A DNA stretch of 64,000 nt from Dyella humicola (lineage in GTDB: Bacteria; Pseudomonadota; Gammaproteobacteria; Xanthomonadales; Rhodanobacteraceae): positions 248,001-312,000 of the forward strand of contig NZ_JAPDPC010000003.1 of assembly GCF_026283945.1 (NCBI RefSeq), in the 5' to 3' direction. Made by a program: the position numbers and the translations under genes. Below the pieces are notes generated by a model. It was not told the origin of the DNA and searched no databases. It was given only the letters and a program-made list of their open reading frames with translations. Positions 25,882 through 35,132 of the stretch are shown here, piece by piece (the stretch's first letter is position 1; each line of letters starts with the position of its first letter).

Positions 25882-26475
25882 TCAGCTGCGCACTTCGAAA
25901 TTCTCGCTGGCGACGGCTTTGCCGTTGAGCGAGATCACCACCTTGTACTGGCCTACCGGCCACGCATTCGGGTTCTGTACCTTGAACGTGGTCGTCGCCG
26001 GCCCATCGGTTGCAACCGATTCGGTGGTGCTGCTGAACGGCTGGTCCTTGCCATCCACATAGCTCCAGTTGGCGCTGAGCGATGCGCGGTCGGTGCTACC
26101 CAGGGTTGTCACGCTGGCGTAGATCGCCTTGTCGGTCGGCGCAAAGCGGCGCTGCACCTTGCTGATGATGTGCGAGGCATCGACCGCACTACCGAGGGTA
26201 ACCGCGGCGACCTTGATGTCATTGGCAGGTTGGATGCTCGCCGATTTGCCGCTGGTGCTGGCGGGAGCCGGCGTCGTGTTGGCCGGAGCTGGCGTGGTGG
26301 CCGCTGGTGTTGGCGTGGTGGCGGCCGGCGTCGGTGCGGCCGGTGCAGGAGCCGTGGCCGCCGGTGCGGCTGGCGTTGGGCTGGCTGCTTGCTCGTTCTT
26401 GCCGCACGCGCTGAGCATCAGCAGGCCGGCAAGGGTCGTGCAGTACAAGGCAGTGGTGCGTGACTGAACGTTCAT
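25882..26475 (-). CDS. Lipoprotein with Ala/Pro/Thr linker and beta C-terminal domain
   Basis: Unrecognised lipoprotein of 197 residues: lipobox LSAC (C24), a low-complexity Ala/Pro/Thr linker about residues 30-75 built from repeated TPAP/ATTP units, then a 110-residue domain (ISKVQRRFAPTDKAIYASVTT...ASENFEVRS) whose pattern of strands suggests an Ig-like fold. The linker would hold the domain away from the membrane. The linker codons are repetitive and prone to length change. No function can be assigned. Confidence 0.85.
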   Translation of the reverse strand: MNVQSRTTALYCTTLAGLLMLSACGKNEQAASPTPAAPAATAPAPAAPTPAATTPTPAATTPAPANTTPAPASTSGKSASIQPANDIKVAAVTLGSAVDASHIISKVQRRFAPTDKAIYASVTTLGSTDRASLSANWSYVDGKDQPFSSTTESVATDGPATTTFKVQNPNAWPVGQYKVVISLNGKAVASENFEVRS

Positions 26476-26598
26476 GACTGACCCCGTGGCTGGTGGGCGG
26501 AACAGGGTTCGAGGCTAGTCCCGCGGAACTGAAGCGTTGATTACTGCACGCGGCCGCCTCGACGTAATTTTCACGTGTTGAAGCGGGGCGCCCAGCCT

Positions 26599-27423
26599 TT
26601 ATTGGCGTGCGCCGCGCGGATTGCCGGGCATCTGTGCGGTGGTGCTGCGGTAGGGGTTGATGTCCAGCCCGCCGCGACGCGTGTAGCGTGCGTAGACGCT
26701 CAGCTGTTCGGGGCGGCAACGCGCCATCACGTCGACGAAGATGCGCTCCACGCATTGCTCGTGAAACTCATTGTGATTGCGGAAAGACACCAGATAGCGC
26801 AGCAGGCCAGCCGGGTCGATGGCGGCGCCGCGATAACGGATCTGCACGCTGCCCCAGTCCGGCTGGCCGGTCACCGGACAGTTGGAGCGCAGCAGGTTTG
26901 ATACCAGTGCTTCCTCGACGATGGTTCCGCTGGGGTCGGCGTGCAGGTAGTCGGCACGCGGCGGGCCATAGTCGTCGATGTCCAGCGCCTGCTCGTCGAT
27001 CAATTGGCCTTCCAGGTCGATGACCGCATGGCCACGTGCGCGCGCGTCGCTGAGTATGACTTCGACGGGCGCACCCGCTGCTGCGGAAAGGTCACGCGCC
27101 AGCGTCGCTATCAAGCTGTCGACGTCGGCCACGCGTTCCTGCGAAAAGCCATTGAGGTAGAGCTTGAACGACTTCGATTCGATGATGTTGGGCGAGTCGG
27201 CCGGCACGCGGAATTCCGCCAGCGCCACCACGGGCTTGCCGCGGGCATCCAGCCAGGACAGCTCATAGGCGTTCCAGATATCCACGCCATGGAACGGCAG
27301 CGGCATGGACACGCCGATTTCCTCGCGCTTGGCCGTGCGCGGTATCGGAAACAGCTGGCTCGGGTCGTAACGGTCGGGGTAAGCCGTGCTTTTGCCCAGG
27401 GGGGAGTGTTCGGGAGTGCTCAT
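26599..27423 (-). CDS. queF: NADPH-dependent 7-cyano-7-deazaguanine reductase (long form)
   Basis: Reduces preQ0 to preQ1 in queuosine biosynthesis. The product is 274 residues, the bimodular E. coli-type form. The N-terminal module contains the QueF motif [12 protein letters not shown], and the C-terminal module has [21 protein letters not shown] with the catalytic Cys and Asp that form the covalent thioimide. The reading frame ends IRGARQ-like with no truncation. Divergent from the M1 peptidase gene. Confidence 0.96.
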   Translation of the reverse strand: MSTPEHSPLGKSTAYPDRYDPSQLFPIPRTAKREEIGVSMPLPFHGVDIWNAYELSWLDARGKPVVALAEFRVPADSPNIIESKSFKLYLNGFSQERVADVDSLIATLARDLSAAAGAPVEVILSDARARGHAVIDLEGQLIDEQALDIDDYGPPRADYLHADPSGTIVEEALVSNLLRSNCPVTGQPDWGSVQIRYRGAAIDPAGLLRYLVSFRNHNEFHEQCVERIFVDVMARCRPEQLSVYARYTRRGGLDINPYRSTTAQMPGNPRGARQ

Positions 27424-27572
27424 GCGGCCATTCTACCGGCCCCGCGTCTCGGCCACCGCATGAAACTGCGGGCGGCGGGGGTCAACCATGACGACTTACC
27501 TAGGTCGCACGGGCCCGGCCATCCCTATAGTGTCGATTGAGCCTCACACGTGGTCCCAAGGAATACTCCCGC

Positions 27573-29540
27573 ATGAAGAACCCCGCCCTGGCCTGCCGTT
27601 TCGCGGCCGGCCTGCTCGTGGCCGGCACGCTCAGCGCGCCGGTCTTTGCCGACAGTCCGTCCGGTGGCTTCGACCCGCAGGCGCTGTTCGCGCCGCTCTC
27701 GCTGCCAGATGCGGCCAATGCATTCCGCGGCGGTGCCGGCAAGCAGGGTCCATTGTTCTGGCAGAACCGCGCTGACTACGCGATCCAGGCCGAGATCGAC
27801 CCGGCCACGCATGCGCTGCGCGGCGAGGAGACCATTACCTATACGAATCGCAGCCCCGACGCGCTCGACGTGCTGTGGTTGCAGCTGGACCAGAATATCT
27901 ATCGGCGTGATTCGCGTGCCGCGTTGGGTTCGCCCCGCCCGCGCACGGAGGCCACCGACGGTTACCAGATCGATGCGGTGGAACTGGATGGCAAGCCCGT
28001 CCACTTCCTGGTCGACGACACGCGCATGCGCGTGGATCTGCCGCAGGCGCTGGCGAGTGGTGGTAAACAGCTGAAGCTGCATGTTCGCTACCACTACACC
28101 GTGCCGGGACCGTGGGGCGGCCGTACCGCCGTCACGCCGACCAAGAACGGCGACATCTACGAGATTGCGCAGTGGTTCCCGCGCATGGCGGTGTACGACG
28201 ATCTGCGCGGGTGGGACACGCTGCCTTACCTGGGTTCGGAGTTCTATCTCGAATACGGTGACATCGATTACGCGATCACGGTGCCGTGGAACTACCTGGT
28301 GGCCGGCTCCGGCGAGCTGACCAATCCCAACGAGGTGCTTACGGCCACGCAGCGCCAGCGGCTGGCGCAGGCCGCGCAGAGTGACCACACGGTGCTGATC
28401 CGCACGCCGCAGGAAGTGATCGACCCGGCCAGCCGTCCCAAGCAGAGCGGCACGCAGACCTGGCGCTTCCATATGGAGCACACGCGTGACGTAGCGTTCG
28501 CGGCGTCACCTGCCTTCGTGTGGGATGCCGCGCGCATCAACCTGCCGGAAGGCAAGCATGCGCTGGCCATGTCGGTGTATCCGGTGGAGGCCGTCGGCAA
28601 GGACAAGTGGGATCGTTCCACTGAATACCTCAAGGGCGCGGTCGAGCACTTCTCCGCCAAGTGGTATCCGTATCCCTGGCCGGTGGCGGTGAACCTGGCC
28701 GGCCATGGCGCGGGCATGGAGTATCCCGGCATCGTCTTTGACGGCATCGAGGACAGCGGCCCGATGCTGTTCTGGATCAGCGCGCACGAAATCGGCCACA
28801 CCTGGTTCCCGATGATCGTGGGCTCCAACGAGCGCCGCAACGCGTTCATGGATGAAGGATTCAATACCTTCATCGACATCTATGCCTCCGACGCGTTCAA
28901 CCACGGCGAATACGCACCAAAGCGCGACAGCGAATACGCGCCCAAGGGCGGCAATCCGGTGGACGAGATCCTGCCGCTGCTGGCCGACGCGCAGGCGCCC
29001 ACGCTGATGGCGCCGGCCGATTCGGTTTCCGAGAAGTACCGCCACTCGCTGAGCTACTTCAAGGGCGCGCTGGGCCTGGTCCTGCTGCGCGAGCAGATCC
29101 TCGGCCCCGAGCGCTTCGATCCGGCGTTCCGCAAGTACATCGCCACCTGGGCCTACCATCACCCGACGCCGTCGGATTTCTTCCGCTTCATGAGCAGCGA
29201 GACGGGTGAGGACCTGGCCTGGTGGTGGCGTGGCTGGTACCTCAACAACTGGCAGCTCGACATGGGCGTGAGTAGTGCCTCTTACGTCGACAAGGATCCG
29301 GCGAAGGGCGTGACCATCACGTTTGCCAGCAAGCAGAAGCTGGTGATGCCGGCGACCTTGCGCATCGATTTTGCCGACGGCACTCACCGCGACGTGCGCG
29401 TGCCGGTGGAAATCTGGCGACAGAGCGCTACGCCGAGCCTGACCTTGAACACCAGTGCGCGCATCAAGCAGCTGACGCTGGATCCGGACCACAAACTGCC
29501 GGATGCGGATCGCAGCAACAACGGTTTTGTGATGCCGTGA
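27573..29540 (+). CDS. M1-family metallopeptidase, exported
   Basis: Gluzincin aminopeptidase-like protein of 655 residues with a Sec signal (AAGLLVAGTLSAPVFA). The zinc site is H405-E-I-G-H409 plus E428 (MDEGFN), the exact HExxH-18-E spacing of M1 peptidases. The N-terminal beta domain (HALRGEETITYTNRSPDALDVLWLQLDQNIY) and C-terminal domain are typical of the periplasmic xanthomonad group. Here AAGGAA lies before the ATG at 27573. GAMEN-like substrate motif is seen as GHGAGMEYPG. Role: peptide digestion in the periplasm. Confidence 0.94.
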   Translation: MKNPALACRFAAGLLVAGTLSAPVFADSPSGGFDPQALFAPLSLPDAANAFRGGAGKQGPLFWQNRADYAIQAEIDPATHALRGEETITYTNRSPDALDVLWLQLDQNIYRRDSRAALGSPRPRTEATDGYQIDAVELDGKPVHFLVDDTRMRVDLPQALASGGKQLKLHVRYHYTVPGPWGGRTAVTPTKNGDIYEIAQWFPRMAVYDDLRGWDTLPYLGSEFYLEYGDIDYAITVPWNYLVAGSGELTNPNEVLTATQRQRLAQAAQSDHTVLIRTPQEVIDPASRPKQSGTQTWRFHMEHTRDVAFAASPAFVWDAARINLPEGKHALAMSVYPVEAVGKDKWDRSTEYLKGAVEHFSAKWYPYPWPVAVNLAGHGAGMEYPGIVFDGIEDSGPMLFWISAHEIGHTWFPMIVGSNERRNAFMDEGFNTFIDIYASDAFNHGEYAPKRDSEYAPKGGNPVDEILPLLADAQAPTLMAPADSVSEKYRHSLSYFKGALGLVLLREQILGPERFDPAFRKYIATWAYHHPTPSDFFRFMSSETGEDLAWWWRGWYLNNWQLDMGVSSASYVDKDPAKGVTITFASKQKLVMPATLRIDFADGTHRDVRVPVEIWRQSATPSLTLNTSARIKQLTLDPDHKLPDADRSNNGFVMP

Positions 29541-29602
29541 GGATGCCTCGTTCATTGCAGGGGATGCACCAAACACATCCCTCACCCTGACACTCACCCT
29601 CA

Positions 29603-29632
29603 CCGTCATCCCAGCTTTCGCTGGGATGACGG
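29603..29632. repeat. REP-type palindrome
   Basis: CCGTCATCCCAGC (29603-29615) pairs perfectly with 29620-29632 over a TTTC loop, preceded by CCTCACCCTGAC-type text. This extragenic palindrome is common in xanthomonad-type genomes and here separates two plus-strand genes, where it could protect or terminate the upstream mRNA. Confidence 0.75.
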
Positions 29633-29696
29633 GTACTTTGAAGGGTAGGCAGCCCCCCAACGCCGGCTCCGCACCAACTCGATAAAGAACAACGTG

Positions 29697-31907
29697 ATGA
29701 CCAACACCTCCAACCTCCGCCCCCGCCTCCGCGCGCTGTCAGTCGCCACCCTGCTTGCCTTGGGCCTGGTCTCCACGGCACAGGCCAGCACACCCGACGA
29801 ATCGCGCTGGCAGACCCAGGCGAAGGCCATCACGATCACCCGCGACGACTGGGGCATCGCCCACGTGCACGGCAAGACCGATGCCGACGCGGTGTTCGGC
29901 ATGGCCTATGCGCAGGCCGAGGATGACTTCAATCGCATCGAGACCAACTATCTCAACGCACTGGGCTGGCTCGCCCAGGCCCAGGGCGAGGGTGAGTCGG
30001 CGATCTGGTCCGACCTGCGCCAACGGCTGTTCGTAGACCAGGCGGAACTCAAGCAGCTCTACGCCAAGAGTCCCGCCTGGCTGCAGAGCTTGATGACCGC
30101 CTGGGCCGATGGCCTCAACTATTACCTGGCCACGCACCCCGACGTGCATCCGCGCGTGATCAAGCATTTCGAACCGTGGATGGCGCTGAGCTTCAGCGAA
30201 GGCAGCATCGGCGGTGATATCGAACGCGTATCGCTGAAGGAGCTGCAGGCGTTCTATGGCCAGACTGGCGAGCCGGTGGCGAGCATCGACACGCCGTCGA
30301 GCTGGGTGGAACCCACCGGTTCGAACGGCATCGCCATTGCGCCCAAGCTCAGTGCCAGCGGCCACGCGTTGCTATGGATCAATCCGCACACCTCGTTCTT
30401 CTTCCGCTCCGAGCTGCAGATGACCAGCGATGCAGGCCTCGACGTGTATGGCGCGGCGACCTGGGGGCAGTTCTTCATCTACCAGGGCTTCAACCATCAC
30501 ATCGGCTGGATGCATACCTCGACCACGGCCGACGTAGTCGACGAATTCGCCGAGACGATCGCGCACAAGGATGGCCAGCTGTTCTATCAGTACGGCAAGG
30601 AACAGCGTCCACTAGCCACGCGCAAGATCAGCGTGCCTTTCCGCAAGCCGGATGGTTCGATGGCCGAGCGGACGTTCACCACGTATGCCACGCATCACGG
30701 TCCGGTCGTGCGCGAACAGGACGGCAAGTGGATCGCCACGGCCTTGATGAACAAGCCCCTGGAAGCGCTGGAGCAGAGTTGGCTGCGCACCAAGGCCAGC
30801 GACTTCGCCAGCTTCATGAAGGTGGCCGAGCTGAAGGCGAACTCGTCGAACAACACGATCTTTGCCGACGACAAGGGCGAGATCGCTTATCTACATCCGC
30901 AATTCATCCCGAAGCGCGACAACCGCTTCGATTACACCAAGCCGGTGGATGGCAGTGATCCGGCCACCGACTGGCAGGGGCTGCATGCGCTCAACGAGGC
31001 GCCGCACCTGCTCAACCCGGCGAACGGCTGGATCATGAATACGAACAACTGGCCGTATTCCGCGGCGGGTCTCGATAGCCCGAAACGCGAGAACTATCCG
31101 CGCTATATGGACAGCGTGGGCGAGAATCCGCGCGGCATCCACGCCACCATGGTGCTGAGCGACCGCAAGGATTTCACCATGGCCTCGCTGACCAGCGCGG
31201 CGTTCGATTCGTATCTGCCGGCGTTCGCACGACAGATTCCGATCCTGGTGGCCGATTACGATGCGCTACCGGCCAGCGATCCGCTGAAGCAGAAGCTGGC
31301 AGGCCAGATCGCCTTGCTGCGCCACTGGGACTACCGCTGGGGCATCACCTCGATGCCGACCACGCTGGCCGTGTTCTGGGGCGACGTCCTGTGGGACAAG
31401 GTCGACAAGTCCGATGTTTCCGAAGGCCTTTCCGTCTACGACATCATGGCGCAGCGGGCCGGCGCGAAAGCGCGCCTGGAAGCCCTGGTCGAAGCCTCCG
31501 ATCGCCTGGAGAAGGACTTCGGCAGCTGGGGCGTGCCGTGGGGTGAAGTGAACCGTTACCAGCGCATCAACGGCGATATCGTGCAAGCCTTCAACGACGG
31601 CAAGCCCAGCATCCCGGTGCCGTTCACCTCGTCGCGTTGGGGCTCGCTGGCGTCCTTTGGCGCGCATCGCTGGCCCGGCACCAAGCGCTATTACGGCACC
31701 AGCGGCAACAGCTTTGTGGCCGTGGTCGAGTTTGGCGACAAGGTGCACGCCCGCGCGATTTCCGTCGGCGGTGAAAGCGGCCATCCGGACTCGCCGCATT
31801 TCGACGACCAGGCCGAACGCTATACCACCGGCAACCTGCGCGCGGTCTACTTCTGGCCGGAGGATCTCAAGGGACATACCGAGCGCGTTTATCACCCGGG
31901 CTCGTAG
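29697..31907 (+). CDS. Penicillin acylase-family Ntn hydrolase, exported
   Basis: Secreted or periplasmic Ntn hydrolase precursor of 736 residues. It has a signal peptide ending TAQA (A30), an alpha-chain region with DDWGIAHVHGKTDADAVFGMAYAQAEDDF, a spacer, and the beta-chain start at S209 in EPTGSNGIAIAP, where autocatalytic cleavage exposes the nucleophilic Ser. NPHTSFFFRSELQM, GFNHHIGWMHT and FTSSRWGSLASFGAHRWPGTKRYYGTSGNSF follow. The group includes aculeacin/AHL acylases as well as beta-lactam acylases; substrate is unknown. A GTG precedes the chosen ATG directly. Confidence 0.93.
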   Translation: MTNTSNLRPRLRALSVATLLALGLVSTAQASTPDESRWQTQAKAITITRDDWGIAHVHGKTDADAVFGMAYAQAEDDFNRIETNYLNALGWLAQAQGEGESAIWSDLRQRLFVDQAELKQLYAKSPAWLQSLMTAWADGLNYYLATHPDVHPRVIKHFEPWMALSFSEGSIGGDIERVSLKELQAFYGQTGEPVASIDTPSSWVEPTGSNGIAIAPKLSASGHALLWINPHTSFFFRSELQMTSDAGLDVYGAATWGQFFIYQGFNHHIGWMHTSTTADVVDEFAETIAHKDGQLFYQYGKEQRPLATRKISVPFRKPDGSMAERTFTTYATHHGPVVREQDGKWIATALMNKPLEALEQSWLRTKASDFASFMKVAELKANSSNNTIFADDKGEIAYLHPQFIPKRDNRFDYTKPVDGSDPATDWQGLHALNEAPHLLNPANGWIMNTNNWPYSAAGLDSPKRENYPRYMDSVGENPRGIHATMVLSDRKDFTMASLTSAAFDSYLPAFARQIPILVADYDALPASDPLKQKLAGQIALLRHWDYRWGITSMPTTLAVFWGDVLWDKVDKSDVSEGLSVYDIMAQRAGAKARLEALVEASDRLEKDFGSWGVPWGEVNRYQRINGDIVQAFNDGKPSIPVPFTSSRWGSLASFGAHRWPGTKRYYGTSGNSFVAVVEFGDKVHARAISVGGESGHPDSPHFDDQAERYTTGNLRAVYFWPEDLKGHTERVYHPGS

Positions 31908-31910
31908 CGC

Positions 31911-31959
31911 ATCGCTCGTGCGCGTGGCCGCTCGCCTGGCGAGCGGCTACGCGAGCGAT
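31911..31959. terminator. Long bidirectional hairpin between convergent genes
   Basis: An inner perfect stem, GCCGCTCGC (31927-31935) with 31939-31947, is nested in an outer pairing of ATCGCTCG (31911-31918) with the 31952-31959 arm, giving a long cruciform. It fills the whole gap between the acylase and the following minus-strand gene and should end both transcripts. Confidence 0.75.
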
Positions 31960-33530
31960 CAGTTGGCGGCCGTGCGCACCAGCTTGAGCACATCGCTCCA
32001 CGGCGTCGGGCCTTCGTGCATCGCGTAGACGGTGTCGACCTGGAGATGTTCGCGTTCGACGGCTTGTACGACTTCATGCATGAGTTGCGGGTCGTACAGG
32101 CTGTGATCGGCGTTGAGCGCAAGGGTGTCACTGGCGTAGAGCAAATGATGCTGCGGGAAATAGACCATGTACTGGCGCTCGGTCGAAGCGCCGCGCAGGG
32201 GATACAGTACGACGCGATTGGCACCGTGGCCGATCTCCGTCTTGTTCGCCACGTCCATCCAACGTGGCGCTTTGGGCTGGGTCTGCAGGGCGTCGGGACG
32301 GAGACTATGCGGTGAAGACACAAGCCGCTCCAGCAGCGGCCGGTTCAGGTCGAGCGCATACACCGGCAGGCCCTCGGCGACCGCTTCGCGAATGCCGGCC
32401 ATATGCGGCCAGGAATCGGAAGAGGTGAGGACGCCCTTGATGGGTGTATCCGGATACTCGCTGCGGGCTTTGGCAAAGATTCCTTGCGCAAACGTGGATG
32501 AGATCGGCGCCTCTAGGACGAGCACGCCGTCGTCCTGTTTAATCAGGGTCGTGCTCCACGAGCCCCGGTAGAGCTCGATGCCCGGTGCAAGTTCGATGCG
32601 GGCCTTGTCGCTGAACGATCTGTCCCAGCCCTTGGATTGCGCGCTCTTCGAGGCAACGGCCGCATCCATGGCAAGCGTCTTGTCGTCGAGCTTGTCGTTG
32701 AAGCGCGCATCGAGAATCTGGGTCGACTGCCACGGCACGTCGTTACGCACCTCAACCAGGTTGGTCGGAAGCACGAGGCCCTGGAAAAGATGCCAGTTGT
32801 CAAAATAGACGCGCTGCCTGACATCGCCCCAGGCGTACCAGAAGTCGTGGAAGGTGCGCGTGCTTTCCATCGCATCGGGCAGATGGTTGCTGGCATTGAG
32901 CAACACGCGAATCGGCGCACCTTCCCAGGTGAACTCGACCACGCTGTGCGCTGTGCCACGCAACCATTGCGACGGCGCATAGTGCAGGTCCGATACCGCG
33001 GAAGCATTGAGCAGAAGGCGTTCAGGGCCCAGCGCCAAGGCGTCGCGGGTGGTATCGAGGTCGGCCAGCGAGCAGGGGCTGTCGGCCTTTTCGCCGCGAT
33101 AAACACCCGAATGTGGCGTGGCGACCAGCGTCTGGGTAACTTCGGACTGATGCGGGTCCGATTCCGGCCAGGTGACATGCGCGACCCGAACGAGTCGGCC
33201 TTTGTCGAAATCCAGCGTAAGGTCGTCGCGCTCATACGCGGTGATGAAAGGCTGCTGGCGGTAGGACTGCTCGGTGAGCGCAGCGTGGCCTGTGGTCTGG
33301 TAATGCACGTTGCCGATGGCGCTGAGCTTTTGTCGTCCGCCCATGGCCGTCATGGCCTGGTCGACGCAGGCGCGGGCATCCACGCCATCGCAACCCTTGT
33401 GCGCTTTACCGGGCACGGCGTCACCGTCATGCGGAACCTCGGTGGCGTTCGCCGGTGCGGCGAGCGCCAGGGCCACGGCGCTGGCCAGGTAAAGAGGAGC
33501 GTTGCTGCGACTGCGTTTGCGACAATCCAT
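31959..33530 (-). CDS. Exported metallo-beta-lactamase-like protein with altered metal motif
   Basis: Exported protein of 523 residues (signal ending PANA) with an N-terminal beta-rich domain (about 50-280) and a C-terminal MBL-like fold (310-523). The usual THxHxDH motif reads S-S-D-S-W-P-H at 370-376, so only H376 of the four standard ligands remains, although the later YFPQHHLLYASDTLAL strand and a terminal MHEGPTPW histidine persist. It therefore either binds metal differently or is not a hydrolase. Family membership is seen from order and strand pattern; function is unknown. It is convergent with the acylase gene. Confidence 0.8.
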   Translation of the reverse strand: MDCRKRSRSNAPLYLASAVALALAAPANATEVPHDGDAVPGKAHKGCDGVDARACVDQAMTAMGGRQKLSAIGNVHYQTTGHAALTEQSYRQQPFITAYERDDLTLDFDKGRLVRVAHVTWPESDPHQSEVTQTLVATPHSGVYRGEKADSPCSLADLDTTRDALALGPERLLLNASAVSDLHYAPSQWLRGTAHSVVEFTWEGAPIRVLLNASNHLPDAMESTRTFHDFWYAWGDVRQRVYFDNWHLFQGLVLPTNLVEVRNDVPWQSTQILDARFNDKLDDKTLAMDAAVASKSAQSKGWDRSFSDKARIELAPGIELYRGSWSTTLIKQDDGVLVLEAPISSTFAQGIFAKARSEYPDTPIKGVLTSSDSWPHMAGIREAVAEGLPVYALDLNRPLLERLVSSPHSLRPDALQTQPKAPRWMDVANKTEIGHGANRVVLYPLRGASTERQYMVYFPQHHLLYASDTLALNADHSLYDPQLMHEVVQAVEREHLQVDTVYAMHEGPTPWSDVLKLVRTAAN

Positions 33531-33685
33531 GACACATCACCCGATCGCACCCGGGAGTGGGTGACGCGCAGCCTACGAGCTTCACCCGTGGGCGCCGCCT
33601 GCGGGAAGTCATGGCTGACTTTCGACCTAGACCAGCGTCTTGGCGGTAACTGGCTTGCCCGCGAACGCTACGAGATGGCTCGTCT

Positions 33686-34888
33686 TCAGCCGCGACGCAT
33701 GCTCGCCACCAGGTCGGCCAGCTGTTTCACCGCGGCTTCCGACGCCGCGCGATTCGGCGTGACGTCGCTATTGTTGAAGTTGCCGGTTTCGCCAAAGGAC
33801 TGAACCATCAGGCCATCGCTACGGGGCACCATGCTGAGGTTCTTGGTGGACAGGCCGTAGGTGACTTCGGGTTGGGGAATCAGTCGCGCGGTCTGGCCGC
33901 GCACGGGTATCACCGAGTCGTCATTGAACAAAGCGCGGGCACCATAACCGGTCGCATTGATCAGGGTCGTTTCGGGCAGCGCCAGCAGTTCGTGCGGTTG
34001 GTGGAATTCGCGTACCTCGATCTTGCCGCCGGCGGCGAGAAAGTCAGCCATCAACATGCGCGCATACGTGCTGATGTTGAACATCATGGTCGTGTAGCGA
34101 CGCACATAAGGCTGCGGGAAAGGGTGGCTGCCGGGCGGCAAGTCCACCGAGCGCGGCGTCAGGTCCAGCACGCGCTCGTGGAAATCGCCGTACTCGGGCT
34201 CGTCGGCAACGTCGGTGTGGGACTGGCCCGCCGGCGTGTCCGACAGCGCGTAACCCTCGATCCACTCGATCGGCTTGCCCGGCACCCCAAGCAGACTCTG
34301 GTACATGGCATGCGAGATGCGCGTCATCTCCTCCCAGCGCTCGGCGAACGCCGCTGCATGCTGTGCGTCGCAAATGCGCGAGTCGGGCGTCCACAGCCCG
34401 GACGCGCGCATCGAGTACACATCGGGTGGCAGCGCCTTGGCATAGATGCGCACCGACATGCCGGCCCGCTGCGCAACCAGGGCCGATGTGAGGCCCAGCG
34501 CGCCACAGCCGATTACACCCAACTCGCGCACGTGGGTGGCCTGCGCCATGCGCACGGCCAAGGTGCTCGAGCCCCAGGACAACGACCAGCCGCTGCCGCC
34601 ATGCCCATAGTTGTGCACGATGGCCTTGTGGCCGAGCCGTTCCAGCTCGATGCGAGGCCCCGCCGCGCGAAATGGCCGCGTACAGACATAGACGCCAGTG
34701 ATCCGGTCCACCTTCGCCTTGATGGGCGCAAGCTCCAGGCCATCCGCAAGAAGACGGATGGCGCCCGGTGCGAGACTGCCAGCCGAAGGCGTCGGGGCGA
34801 CCGCTTGTTTCGCACAGGCCGCCAATCCGGCCGTGGAAGCCACGGCCAGCGTGGCGCTAGCCTGGCGCAGAAATTGACGTCGCTGCAC
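33686..34888 (-). CDS. Tat lipoprotein FAD oxidase of the DAAO fold, circularly permuted motif order
   Basis: FAD-dependent oxidoreductase of 400 residues with a twin-arginine signal RRQFL and lipobox LAAC (C25). D-amino-acid-oxidase landmarks are all present but rotated. The motifs normally at the C-terminus come first (TRPFR at 70-74, RIELE-type RIELER, HNYGHGGSGWSLSWG at 92-106), directly followed by the normally N-terminal dinucleotide motif GVIGCGALGL (124-133), then GLWTPDS, and finally the PVRGQ segment (328-332) and FGETGNFN. The frame is intact and codon use is normal. Probable periplasmic membrane-anchored amine or D-amino-acid oxidase; the substrate is unknown. Confidence 0.88.
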   Translation of the reverse strand: MQRRQFLRQASATLAVASTAGLAACAKQAVAPTPSAGSLAPGAIRLLADGLELAPIKAKVDRITGVYVCTRPFRAAGPRIELERLGHKAIVHNYGHGGSGWSLSWGSSTLAVRMAQATHVRELGVIGCGALGLTSALVAQRAGMSVRIYAKALPPDVYSMRASGLWTPDSRICDAQHAAAFAERWEEMTRISHAMYQSLLGVPGKPIEWIEGYALSDTPAGQSHTDVADEPEYGDFHERVLDLTPRSVDLPPGSHPFPQPYVRRYTTMMFNISTYARMLMADFLAAGGKIEVREFHQPHELLALPETTLINATGYGARALFNDDSVIPVRGQTARLIPQPEVTYGLSTKNLSMVPRSDGLMVQSFGETGNFNNSDVTPNRAASEAAVKQLADLVASMRRG

Positions 34889-35051
34889 GAAGATTCCCCG
34901 ACCAAGGATGAGTGGATTGAGCTCCCATCCCGGAGGAATCGGAGGCGCTAGCGGCTACTTCTTATCGGACCCACCTTCCAAAATCAAATGAACACGCGAG
35001 ACACATCACGAAGTGGACAGAACTCGCCCGGCTCTTCGTCGCGTTTTGGCT

Positions 35052-35074
35052 TTGACGCGCCGCTTTCGCGTCAA
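35052..35074. promoter_or_regulatory. Inverted repeat between divergent genes
   Basis: TTGACGCG (35052-35059) and CGCGTCAA (35067-35074) form a perfect 8-bp inverted repeat with a 7-nt centre, 59 bp before the acidic-protein start and in the divergent gap. Operator or 5'-UTR hairpin; no factor can be named. Confidence 0.4.
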
Positions 35075-35132
35075 GGCGGATAATCCGCGTGGATTGGATA
35101 TGATTCGCCGCAGCCAACGCCGAGATCCGCCC

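Noticed and set aside
26250-26400. Tandem GGCGTxGTGGCxGxxGG repeats
   Set aside because: They encode the Ala/Pro/Thr linker of the lipoprotein and are explained by the protein sequence.
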